From contig NZ_JAUSXO010000001.1 of the NCBI RefSeq assembly GCF_030816075.1, forward strand, positions 3,782,001 through 3,846,000: DNA of 64,000 bases. The letters are read 5' to 3'. The stretch is from Arthrobacter agilis (GTDB lineage Bacteria > Actinomycetota > Actinomycetes > Actinomycetales > Micrococcaceae). Made by a program: the position numbers and the translations under genes. The notes below the pieces were generated by a model. That model was given only the letters and a program-made list of their open reading frames with translations, had not been told where the DNA came from and searched no databases. This document shows, piece by piece, positions 8,424 through 15,435 of this stretch (position 1 is its first letter; each line of letters begins with the position of its first letter).

Positions 8424-10658
8424 TCAGCCCCGCTGGACCACCAGGGGGCTGCCGTCGGGGTCCGTGGCCAGGGCGTGGGCGCTGATCCAGGGGGCCACGC
8501 CGGCGGCCGGAAGGGGCCGGGCGAAGTGGAAGCCCTGCGCGAGATCGCACCCGAGCGCCCGCAGTTCCGCCCGGGTCGCCTCGTTGTCCACTCCTTCGGC
8601 GACCACCCGCAGGTCCAGGCTGTGCGCCAGGTCGATGATGGAGCCTACGAGACCCTGCGCGCGCCGATCGGTCCGCATGGCCGTGATGAAGGACCGGTCG
8701 AGCTTGAGTTCGTCGGCGGGGAGATCGCGCAGGTACGCCAGGGAGCTGTACCCGGTGCCGAAGTCGTCGATGGAGATCTGGATGCCCTTCGCGCGAAGCC
8801 GCGCGAGGATCTTCGCCGTATGGGCCGGGTTCCTCATCAGCATGTCCTCGGTGATCTCGAGCATGAGGCACTCGGGCAGGGTCCCGCACTCCTCGAGGAG
8901 GAGGCGGATCTGCCGGGGGAGTCCGTCCTGGATGCACGAACCGGACAGGTTCACGGCGACGCTGATCTCCAGTCCCTCGGCCCTCCACCGGGCGGCCTGC
9001 TCCACGGCGTCCCTGAGCACGAGCGCGGAGATCGCCGGCATCAGGCCCGCCTCCTCCGCGAGGGGCAGGAACGACGTCGGCGGCAGCTGCCCGAGGAGGG
9101 GGTGGTTCCAGCGGATGAGGGCCTCGACGCTGGTCACGGCGCCGTCGGGCAGGTTCACCTTGGGCTGGTAGTTCAGCTCGAACTGGCCCTCGACGAGCGC
9201 CAGGCGCAGTTCCTCGAGGGTCTTCAGTTTCCGTGCGCCGCCGTCGTCGTCCATCGAGCTGTAGATGTGGTGCCCGCTCCGGTCCGACTTCGCCCGGAAC
9301 ATCGCGATGTCCGCCTTGCGCATCAGCAGGGTGACGTCGGTGCCGTTGTCCGGGGTGAGCGCGATGCCGATGCTGACGCTCACCTTCAGGGAGGCCGTGC
9401 CCACCTGGATCGGCTCGTCGAGTTCCGCTTCAAGCCGCCGGGCCACGATGAGGGCTTCCTCCCTCGACACGTCGTTCAGGAACACCGCGAACTCGTCACC
9501 GCCAAGGCGTGCCAGCAGATCACTGGACCGCACCTGCCGGGTGAAGCGCTCGCTGACCTGCACGAGGAGGGCGTCGCCGACGTCGTGTCCCAGCGCGTCG
9601 TTGACGTCCTTGAACCGGTCGAGGTCCATGAAAAGCAGGGCGCCGACGCGATTCCCGCCCACGCGTCGGGGAAGATCGGCGACCAGCCCCCGGCGGTTCG
9701 GAAGCCCTGTCAGCTCGTCCGTGGTCGCGAGGATCCCCAGCATGCGGTTCCGGAAGAGGAGAGGCGCAGCCGTCAGGAGCAGGGTGAGGGCGGCGAGCAC
9801 CTGGGCGACCAGCGGGATGGAGACCTGGCAGCCGATGATCAGGACGGCGAGCGCCGACACCGTGGACACCATCAGCGTGGTGAGGGCGGGCAGGCCACGG
9901 TCACGGTGGCGGACCGACGGATCGGACCGGGCGACGCCGTCGACCCACACCGCGATCCCCACGAGCCCCACGATCCAACCGGCGTCGGTGACCGTGCCGA
10001 CCGCGTAGTCCGCCATGCCCAGCGCATAGGCGATGTCCGCGGCGGAGAAGAGGATCAGGCCGGCGATGAGCAGTGGCCAGCGCGGTCCCAGATCGAGCCC
10101 ACGGGAGGCCAGCAGGCCGCCCACGGTGGTGACGAGCAGGAGATCGAGCAGGGGGTAGATGACAGCGAGGACCACTTCGAGCGTGGTGCCGCCGGTCGCC
10201 CCGGAGCGCAGGACCGGCGCGAGGATCACGGCCATGAGGGAGGCGGCAGCCAATGCCCCCACGAGGCTGTCCAGCAGCAGCGGCCAGGCCACGCCCTTCA
10301 GCTTCCGTACCGTCACGGCGAGGGCGCCGATCATGAACGGATAGAACAGGAGGTACGCCACATCCGCGACCGAGACGACGGCGAGGGACTCCTCCCCGTT
10401 CGCCGCCACGAGATAGTAGAGGTCCCCGGCGGTGTAGACGGCGACGGCGGCGGCACCGAACAGGATCTGCCACTGGGACCAGCGTGTCCGCCGAAGTGCG
10501 CTGACGCACACGGCGACGGCACCGAGTTCCACGACCATGCCGAGCCATGCGCCGAACAGGTTGAACCGGGCGGGGTCGCCGAGCAGGAGGACGGCGATGT
10601 ACAGCGGTAGCGCCATGACGGTCACGATGACCAGGACGCGGGAGACATCCGCCCGCAT
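8424..10658 (-). CDS. Membrane GGDEF-EAL protein (c-di-GMP turnover)
   Basis: About 744 residues from the ATG at 10658; an ATG at 10715 would add 19 polar residues. Around nine membrane segments fill the first 300 residues. Next come a GGDEF domain (LARLGGDEFAVFL) and an EAL domain (SVEALIRWNHP, then EITEDMLM, then DDFGTGYSSLAYL, ending in AEGVDNEATRAELRALGCDLAQGF). Core motifs of both domains are intact, so it may both make and degrade cyclic di-GMP. Cyclic di-GMP commonly controls motility, which fits its place between the flgN operon and fliC. It has no visible sigma-28-like promoter. The signal sensed by the membrane part is unknown. Confidence 0.9.
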   Translation of the reverse strand: MRADVSRVLVIVTVMALPLYIAVLLLGDPARFNLFGAWLGMVVELGAVAVCVSALRRTRWSQWQILFGAAAVAVYTAGDLYYLVAANGEESLAVVSVADVAYLLFYPFMIGALAVTVRKLKGVAWPLLLDSLVGALAAASLMAVILAPVLRSGATGGTTLEVVLAVIYPLLDLLLVTTVGGLLASRGLDLGPRWPLLIAGLILFSAADIAYALGMADYAVGTVTDAGWIVGLVGIAVWVDGVARSDPSVRHRDRGLPALTTLMVSTVSALAVLIIGCQVSIPLVAQVLAALTLLLTAAPLLFRNRMLGILATTDELTGLPNRRGLVADLPRRVGGNRVGALLFMDLDRFKDVNDALGHDVGDALLVQVSERFTRQVRSSDLLARLGGDEFAVFLNDVSREEALIVARRLEAELDEPIQVGTASLKVSVSIGIALTPDNGTDVTLLMRKADIAMFRAKSDRSGHHIYSSMDDDGGARKLKTLEELRLALVEGQFELNYQPKVNLPDGAVTSVEALIRWNHPLLGQLPPTSFLPLAEEAGLMPAISALVLRDAVEQAARWRAEGLEISVAVNLSGSCIQDGLPRQIRLLLEECGTLPECLMLEITEDMLMRNPAHTAKILARLRAKGIQISIDDFGTGYSSLAYLRDLPADELKLDRSFITAMRTDRRAQGLVGSIIDLAHSLDLRVVAEGVDNEATRAELRALGCDLAQGFHFARPLPAAGVAPWISAHALATDPDGSPLVVQRG

Positions 10659-10872
10659 CGCACCAGCCCTGCCGGCCACACGGGCATCAGCACCCACCCT
10701 GCACATCCTTCGCATCGACGATCAGGAACCTGACCATCGACGAGCTTAGGGCGGTGGCGCGGGCGCAAACCCGGATTCGGCCTGTTGCGCTCCAACTTGC
10801 TGTCAAACCTTGGGCTACCTTGCGCCTATTCAGATCCCAGGGGCGACGTCGGAAAAAGTTTGCGCCGAGTTC

Positions 10873-10899
10873 TAACGTTCTCCCGCATGCCTCCGATAG
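10873..10899 (+). promoter_or_regulatory. Sigma-28-like promoter of fliC
   Basis: TAAC, 15 bases, TCCGATAG. The box lies 61-87 bases before the fliC ATG. The predicted start is near 10906, giving a leader of about 54 nt. The same box recurs before flgB and fliM. Confidence 0.8.
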
Positions 10900-10910
10900 C
10901 TACGGTTGCA

Positions 10911-10951
10911 GGCCCATGGATGGGCCGGCGATAGCAGCCCTTTCACGGAGG
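10911..10951 (+). promoter_or_regulatory. fliC leader: GGA hairpin plus GGA in the Shine-Dalgarno, candidate CsrA site pair
   Basis: GGCCC (10911-10915) pairs with GGGCC (10922-10926), leaving loop ATGGAT, which shows ANGGA. The Shine-Dalgarno ACGGAGG (10945-10951) holds a second GGA about 29 bases on. CsrA dimers bind two such sites and block ribosome entry, as shown for Bacillus hag. Binding here is a prediction. Confidence 0.6.
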
Positions 10952-10959
10952 AATACATC

Positions 10960-11835
10960 ATGGGTTTCCAGATCAACACCAACACCGCGGCCAACACCGC
11001 ATACCGCAACCTCTCCAGCACCCAGGGCGACATGTCCAAGTCGCTCGAGAAGCTGTCCAGCGGTCTCCGCATCAACCGTGCAGCCGATGACGCTGCCGGC
11101 CTGTCCATCTCCGAGGGCCTGCGTTCGCAGATCAGCGGGCTTGGGGTTGCAGCCCGCAACGCCCAGGACGGCATCAGCGTTGTCCAGACCGCTGAAGGTG
11201 CACTGACCGAGGTCCACAGCATCCTGCAGCGCGTCCGCGACCTGGCTGTTCAATCGGGCAACGACTCGAACAACACGGAGGCGCGCATCGCGATCCAGAC
11301 CGAGGTCACCGCACTCGCGGACGAACTCACCCGGATCGGCAGCTCGACGAACTTCAATGGCATCGACCTCCTCGCCGCGGACAAGTCCCTGACGTTCCAG
11401 GTCGGCGCCGGTGACAAAGCATCAAACGATCAGGTCAGTGTCAAGCTGACTAACGTCACGACGATCGCGAATGCTATCGGCGGCACCCCGGGCGCCGCTG
11501 ATGCTAACGGCACTCCTGGCGCGAGGACAGGTGGGTTGAAGTTTGACTCAGCTGGCGAGGCGCTTAAGTCGATCACAGCGATCGATGCGCAGATTGAGAA
11601 GGTGTCGCAGGCTCGCTCGGAGCTCGGTGCCGTGCAGAACCGCTTCGAGTCGGCGATCAACAGCATCAACGTCTCGCAGGAGAACCTCTCGGCGGCCAAG
11701 TCCCGCATCACCGACACCGACATGGCGAAGGAGATGGCGGACTTCACCCGTTCGAACATCCTCTCGCAGGCCGGCACCGCGATGCTGGCGCAGGCCAACC
11801 AGATGAACCAGGGTGTCCTTCAGCTCCTCCGCTAA
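10960..11835 (+). CDS. fliC: Flagellin
   Basis: 291 residues from the ATG at 10960, 8 bases after GGAGG. It is the filament subunit. It has an N-terminal D0/D1 (INTNTAANTAYRNL, then LSSGLRINRAADDAAGL) and a C-terminal D1/D0 (ENLSAAKSRITDTDMAKEM, ending ANQMNQGVLQLLR). Only about 70 residues lie between these, so outer domains D2/D3 are missing and the filament should be smooth. The middle part (about 11410-11600) uses AT-ending codons (AAA, TCA, GAT, ACT, GCT) much more than its flanks. It has its own sigma-28-like promoter and a leader with candidate CsrA sites. Confidence 0.97.
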   Translation: MGFQINTNTAANTAYRNLSSTQGDMSKSLEKLSSGLRINRAADDAAGLSISEGLRSQISGLGVAARNAQDGISVVQTAEGALTEVHSILQRVRDLAVQSGNDSNNTEARIAIQTEVTALADELTRIGSSTNFNGIDLLAADKSLTFQVGAGDKASNDQVSVKLTNVTTIANAIGGTPGAADANGTPGARTGGLKFDSAGEALKSITAIDAQIEKVSQARSELGAVQNRFESAINSINVSQENLSAAKSRITDTDMAKEMADFTRSNILSQAGTAMLAQANQMNQGVLQLLR

Positions 11836-11862
11836 GCGGTGAGTATGTAGGCGAAAGGTGCA

Positions 11863-11903
11863 CGGTGGCGGGACTGATCCTGGACCGAGAGGTCCCCCCA
11901 CCG
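11863..11903 (+). terminator. Imperfect stem-loop after fliC
   Basis: CGGTGGCGGGA (11863-11873) pairs with TCCCCCCACCG (11893-11903) with one mismatch. It lies 28 bases after the fliC stop. It has no T-run, so termination or mRNA stabilisation are both possible. Confidence 0.4.
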
Positions 11904-11977
11904 CGCATTCGCCAGATAGCAGTCCTGACAGACCATTAGATCGACCGGCAGTACATCCAGCCCCGAGAGGTAGACCC

Positions 11978-13351
11978 ATGGCGTTCTCCATCGACGGCAT
12001 CGCCAGCGGGCTGGACACCACGAACATGATCAACCAGCTCATGCAGCTGGAAGCACGCCCTCAGACGCTGCTCAAGGCGAAGGCAACCTCGACGCAGGGC
12101 TTCATCACGGTCCTGCAGCAACTGAACACCCGTTTGAGTTCCCTGACCGAGCTCGCGACGAAGACCGCCAAGCCCCAGGCGCTCGATCTCTACAAGGCCG
12201 CCTCCACGAGTGACACCGTCACCGCCACGGCGACCTCGTCCGCCGGCGCCGGCACCCTCGACTTCACCGTGAAGCAGCTCGCCTCCTCACAGTCCTCCGT
12301 CACGGGCGTGATGACGGCGTTCTCGCCGGGACCCACCACCCTGACCCTGCGTGCGGCGGACGGCACCACCACCGAGGTGGCGACCACCGGCACCCTCGAC
12401 GACGTCGTCGCCCAGGTGAACAAGGCCGACGTCGGCATCACGGCCACGAAGGTCAGCGCCGGGAAGGACGCCGACGGCGTCGCCCAGTACCGGCTGCAGT
12501 TCACCGCGAAGGAATCGGGCACCGAACACGGCTTCTCCGTGTTCCGCGGCACTGCCGCCGACGTCACCGCAGGGACCGCGACCAACCTCTTCACCGAGAC
12601 CGGCGCCGCCACCGTCCGCACTGCCCGGAACGCCGAGGTGGTCCTCTGGGGTGGCACGGCGGCCGAGCAGACCGTCACGTCGTCGTCGAACACCTTCGCC
12701 GACATCCTCCCCGGTGTCTCCGTCACGGTCAGCAAGACCACCACCGAACCCGTGTCCGTGACCGTCTCCCGTGACGCCGAAGCCACCTCGGCGAAGGCGA
12801 AGGAACTGGTGGAGGCGCTGCGCAGCGTCTTTTCCTTCGTGGACACCAACACCAAGGTCACGCCGGGCGCGACGGCCAGTGCTGCCCCCATCTCGGGCCG
12901 ATTCACGGGTGACAGTGCCGTCCGGGGCATCGCCCAGTCCGTGCTCACCGCGGCGACGGCGCCCATCAACGGGCGGTCGACGTCGGAGCTCGGCATCACG
13001 CTGACCCGCTCCGGAACCGTGGAATTCGACGCCGAGAAGTTCGCCAAAGCACTCGCCGCCAACCCGGACCAGGTGAAGGACGCCCTCACGCAGCTGTCCG
13101 TCCGCGTAGCCGATGCAGGGAAGGCGGCCTCGGACAAGTACGACGGCGAACTCACGAGCCGGATCAAGAGCCAGGAGTCGACGGTCCGCAACCTCAATGA
13201 CCAGGTGTCCGGCTGGGACCAGCGGCTCGAGAAGCGCCGGGCGACCCTTGAACGCACATACTCGGCGCTCGAGGTCCAACTGTCACAACTCCAATCGCAG
13301 GGCGACTGGCTGTCATCCCAGCTGGCCGGCCTGCCCACCACCGGAAGCTAG
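11978..13351 (+). CDS. fliD: Flagellar cap protein FliD
   Basis: 457 residues from the ATG at 11978 (GAGAGG 7 bases upstream). An earlier in-frame start adds 40 Pro-rich residues and is unlikely. FliD (HAP2) caps the filament and helps flagellin fold into place. The N-terminus FSIDGIASGLDTTNMINQLM matches the family, and the C-terminal coiled coil ends YSALEVQLSQLQSQ. It is followed at once by fliS. I see no clear sigma-28-like box between fliC and fliD, so it may be read through from fliC. Confidence 0.93.
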   Translation: MAFSIDGIASGLDTTNMINQLMQLEARPQTLLKAKATSTQGFITVLQQLNTRLSSLTELATKTAKPQALDLYKAASTSDTVTATATSSAGAGTLDFTVKQLASSQSSVTGVMTAFSPGPTTLTLRAADGTTTEVATTGTLDDVVAQVNKADVGITATKVSAGKDADGVAQYRLQFTAKESGTEHGFSVFRGTAADVTAGTATNLFTETGAATVRTARNAEVVLWGGTAAEQTVTSSSNTFADILPGVSVTVSKTTTEPVSVTVSRDAEATSAKAKELVEALRSVFSFVDTNTKVTPGATASAAPISGRFTGDSAVRGIAQSVLTAATAPINGRSTSELGITLTRSGTVEFDAEKFAKALAANPDQVKDALTQLSVRVADAGKAASDKYDGELTSRIKSQESTVRNLNDQVSGWDQRLEKRRATLERTYSALEVQLSQLQSQGDWLSSQLAGLPTTGS

Positions 13352-13356
13352 TCAAG

Positions 13357-13803
13357 ATGCTGCAGATGAACGGATACCAGGCCAAGCGCTCGCAGTACGT
13401 GCAGGACGCCGTCCTGTCCGCAACGCCGGCGGGGCTGCTGACCATGCTCTACGACCGGCTGCTGCTCGACCTCGCCCGGGCCGGTGCCGCCCAGGAGGCG
13501 GGGGACTGGGGCACGGCCTCGTCGAACCTGCTGCACGCACAGGACATCGTCGGCGAGCTCATGTCCTCGCTCCGCACCGACGTGTGGGACGGAGCGGAGG
13601 GCCTGATGTCCCTCTACACCTACGTACGCCAGACGCTCCTCGAGGCCAACACCCGGCGGGACCGCACCAGGACCGCGGAATGCGCCGAGATCCTGGAGCC
13701 CCTGCGTCAGGCATGGCACGAGGCCGCTCGCACGGGCCAGCCGGCGCCAGTGGCCCAGAACCAGGACGCGCCACGCTCACTCGGAGTCCTCGGCGTTGGC
13801 TGA
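13357..13803 (+). CDS. fliS: Flagellin export chaperone FliS
   Basis: 148 residues. FliS binds the C-terminal D0 helix of flagellin in the cytosol and keeps it unfolded for export. The N-terminus NGYQAKRSQYVQDAVLSATP and the LLTMLYDRLLLDLARA helix are typical. The C-terminal tail is longer and Pro-rich. The ATG lies 5 bases after the fliD stop, giving the usual fliD-fliS pair. Confidence 0.92.
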   Translation: MLQMNGYQAKRSQYVQDAVLSATPAGLLTMLYDRLLLDLARAGAAQEAGDWGTASSNLLHAQDIVGELMSSLRTDVWDGAEGLMSLYTYVRQTLLEANTRRDRTRTAECAEILEPLRQAWHEAARTGQPAPVAQNQDAPRSLGVLGVG

Positions 13804-14269
13804 CGATCCCAGAACCGATGCGGCCACCGGAGGAGAATCCGGCCAGCACTCCGCCCTCACGGCCTGGACCTCCGCCCTCGATGCGCTGGAGAGGATCCTC
13901 GACACTCTCGAAGCTGCCGCGGACACCGCTGGCGACACCACCTCGGAGTCCACCGCTGATTCCGCAGCCGATACCTCCGCTGATTCCGCAGCTGCGCCCA
14001 CCGCCGGTACCGCTGAAGCGACCGCAGGTGACCCGGAGTTCCTGCGCCGCACCGCCGCCTCCGTGGACTGGACACCGCCGCAGGTCGACGGTCCCATCCC
14101 CGCGTCGCTCGTGCCGCGGGCCCGGCGCATCCGCGAGCGCCAGCAGGCCGTGCTCACCCGGCTGACCGGCGACGCCGAGACCCTGCGCCGCCATCAGAGC
14201 GCCATCGGCTCGGTCCGGGCGGCGACGGCCCCGCTGCAGTCGTCCATCTACCTCGACGTCACGGGCTGA
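13796..14269 (+). CDS. Unknown protein in the fliT position
   Basis: 157 residues from a TTG at 13796 that overlaps the fliS stop. Residues about 20-40 are helical (LTAWTSALDALERILDTLEA). A low-complexity Asp/Ser/Thr/Ala stretch follows, made by a repeated DNA unit (TCCGCTGATTCCGCAG occurs twice near 13975). The C-terminal half is charged and helical, with a run of Arg. Its place after fliD-fliS is where fliT is often found, so a FliT-like chaperone is possible, but I see no convincing FliT motif. It ends the fliD transcript, just upstream of the flgB promoter. Confidence 0.6.
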   Translation: MADDPRTDAATGGESGQHSALTAWTSALDALERILDTLEAAADTAGDTTSESTADSAADTSADSAAAPTAGTAEATAGDPEFLRRTAASVDWTPPQVDGPIPASLVPRARRIRERQQAVLTRLTGDAETLRRHQSAIGSVRAATAPLQSSIYLDVTG

Positions 14270-14289
14270 AAGTTCTTCGTCCGAGCTCC

Positions 14290-14317
14290 TAACAGGTGGC
14301 CTGCTGCCATCCGATAG
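14290..14317 (+). promoter_or_regulatory. Sigma-28-like promoter of the flgB-to-flgE operon
   Basis: TAAC, 16 bases, TCCGATAG, 77 bases before the flgB GTG. It is identical in both boxes to the fliC and fliM promoters, with a spacer one base longer. Confidence 0.75.
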
Positions 14318-14322
14318 TCGCC

Positions 14323-14383
14323 GGTGAGCACGGATCGCTCACCCTCAGGCCATGGATCGGCCGCTCGACCTTGTTGGAAGAGG
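14323..14383 (+). promoter_or_regulatory. flgB leader: GGA hairpin plus GGA in the Shine-Dalgarno, candidate CsrA site pair
   Basis: GGTGAGC (14323-14329) pairs perfectly with GCTCACC (14337-14343). The loop ACGGATC shows ANGGA. A second GGA (14376-14378) lies in the GGAAGAGG Shine-Dalgarno before the GTG. The hairpin begins at the predicted transcript start. The layout parallels the fliC leader. CsrA binding is a prediction. Confidence 0.5.
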
Positions 14384-14393
14384 TTCTGCAGTC

Positions 14394-14735
14394 GTGCTCG
14401 ATTCCGTGTCCTCGCTCGCCATGCGCAGCGCCCTCGATGGGCTCGCCCTGCGCCAGCGCGTCACCGCGAACAACATCGCGAACGTCAACACCCCCGGCTT
14501 CCACGCCCAGCGTGTCAGCTTCGAGGACGCCCTGGCCCGCTCGGTGTCGCTGGGCGACGGCAGCGCGCAGGCCACCACGGAGACATCCCTCGAACCGACC
14601 CGGCTGAACGGCAGCAACGTCAACCTGGATACCGAGACGCTCTCGAACATCGACACCGTGCTGCGCTTCCAGTTCGCCGCGCGTGCCGTCGAGGGGCCCT
14701 TCACCAGCATCCGCACCGCCCTCAGGACGTCCTGA
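14394..14735 (+). CDS. flgB: Flagellar proximal rod protein FlgB
   Basis: 113 residues from the GTG at 14394, chosen because of the GGAAGAGG 11 bases upstream and because the family starts near this residue. An ATG at 14352 would add 14 residues. FlgB forms part of the proximal rod. The signature ANNIANVNTPGF is clear. Start and stop overlap with flgC (TGATG), the first of many tight overlaps that tie this operon together. Confidence 0.93.
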   Translation: MLDSVSSLAMRSALDGLALRQRVTANNIANVNTPGFHAQRVSFEDALARSVSLGDGSAQATTETSLEPTRLNGSNVNLDTETLSNIDTVLRFQFAARAVEGPFTSIRTALRTS

Positions 14736-15127
14736 TGACCTTCGACGCGATCGGCATCTCCGGCACCGGCCTCACCCTGCACCGCAAATGGCTCGACGCC
14801 GTCGCAGACAACATGGCCAACGCCAACACGGTCACCTCCACCGACGGCGCCGCGTTCCAGCAGCGCTACATCACGGCGCGTGCCGACGAGAACGGTCAGG
14901 GCGCCTACGTGGCCGGGGCCGAGTTCGGCAGCGCCGAGGGCCGCCTGGTGCACGAACCCGACCACCCCCTCGCGGACGAGGACGGCTACGTCCGCTACCC
15001 CGACATCGACATGAGCGCGCAGATGGGGCAGCTCATCATGGCGCAGCGCGGCTACCAGGCCAACGCCGCCGTCGTCGACCGCGCGAAGGCCACCTACGAG
15101 GCCGCCCTCCAGATTGGACGTTCCTGA
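14735..15127 (+). CDS. flgC: Flagellar proximal rod protein FlgC
   Basis: 130 residues. A rod protein, with the N-terminal D0 motif (GISGTGLTLHRKWLDAVADN, MANANT) and the C-terminal motif (MAQRGYQANAAVVDRAKATY, ending ALQIGRS). Its start overlaps the flgB stop by one base and its stop overlaps fliE by one base. Standard flgB-flgC-fliE order. Confidence 0.95.
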   Translation: MTFDAIGISGTGLTLHRKWLDAVADNMANANTVTSTDGAAFQQRYITARADENGQGAYVAGAEFGSAEGRLVHEPDHPLADEDGYVRYPDIDMSAQMGQLIMAQRGYQANAAVVDRAKATYEAALQIGRS

Positions 15128-15435
15128 TGCCTGTTCCCGCGATCGGCGCGGTCCAGCCCGCCGCCACCACCTACCTGCCGTCCGTCGGCACGGAACCGGT
15201 GTCCGGCGCCGGCGGGCAGGGCTTCGCCACGTCGCTCACCTCCGCCGTGGACAACGTGAGGTCCCTGCAGTCGACGTCCAACGAGCTCGCCGTGCAGGCC
15301 GTCACCGGCGACCTGACCGACATCCACAACGCCACCCTCGCCTCCACCCGTGCCCAGGTGACGCTCGAGCTCGTCGCGGCCGTCCGGAACAAGGGTGTTG
15401 ACGCCTTCAACGAGATCATGAGGATGCAGGCCTGA
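15127..15435 (+). CDS. fliE: Flagellar hook-basal body complex protein FliE
   Basis: 102 residues, the family length. FliE links the MS ring to the rod. The conserved C-terminus is present (LELVAAVRNKGVDAFNEIMR). It overlaps flgC and fliF by single bases (TGATG), pointing to translational coupling. Confidence 0.93.
   Translation: MPVPAIGAVQPAATTYLPSVGTEPVSGAGGQGFATSLTSAVDNVRSLQSTSNELAVQAVTGDLTDIHNATLASTRAQVTLELVAAVRNKGVDAFNEIMRMQA

Noticed and set aside
11904-11977. A sigma-28-like promoter before fliD (GCCAGATAG near 11911)
   Set aside because: The -10 is off consensus and no TAAC/TTAC lies 15-16 bases upstream.
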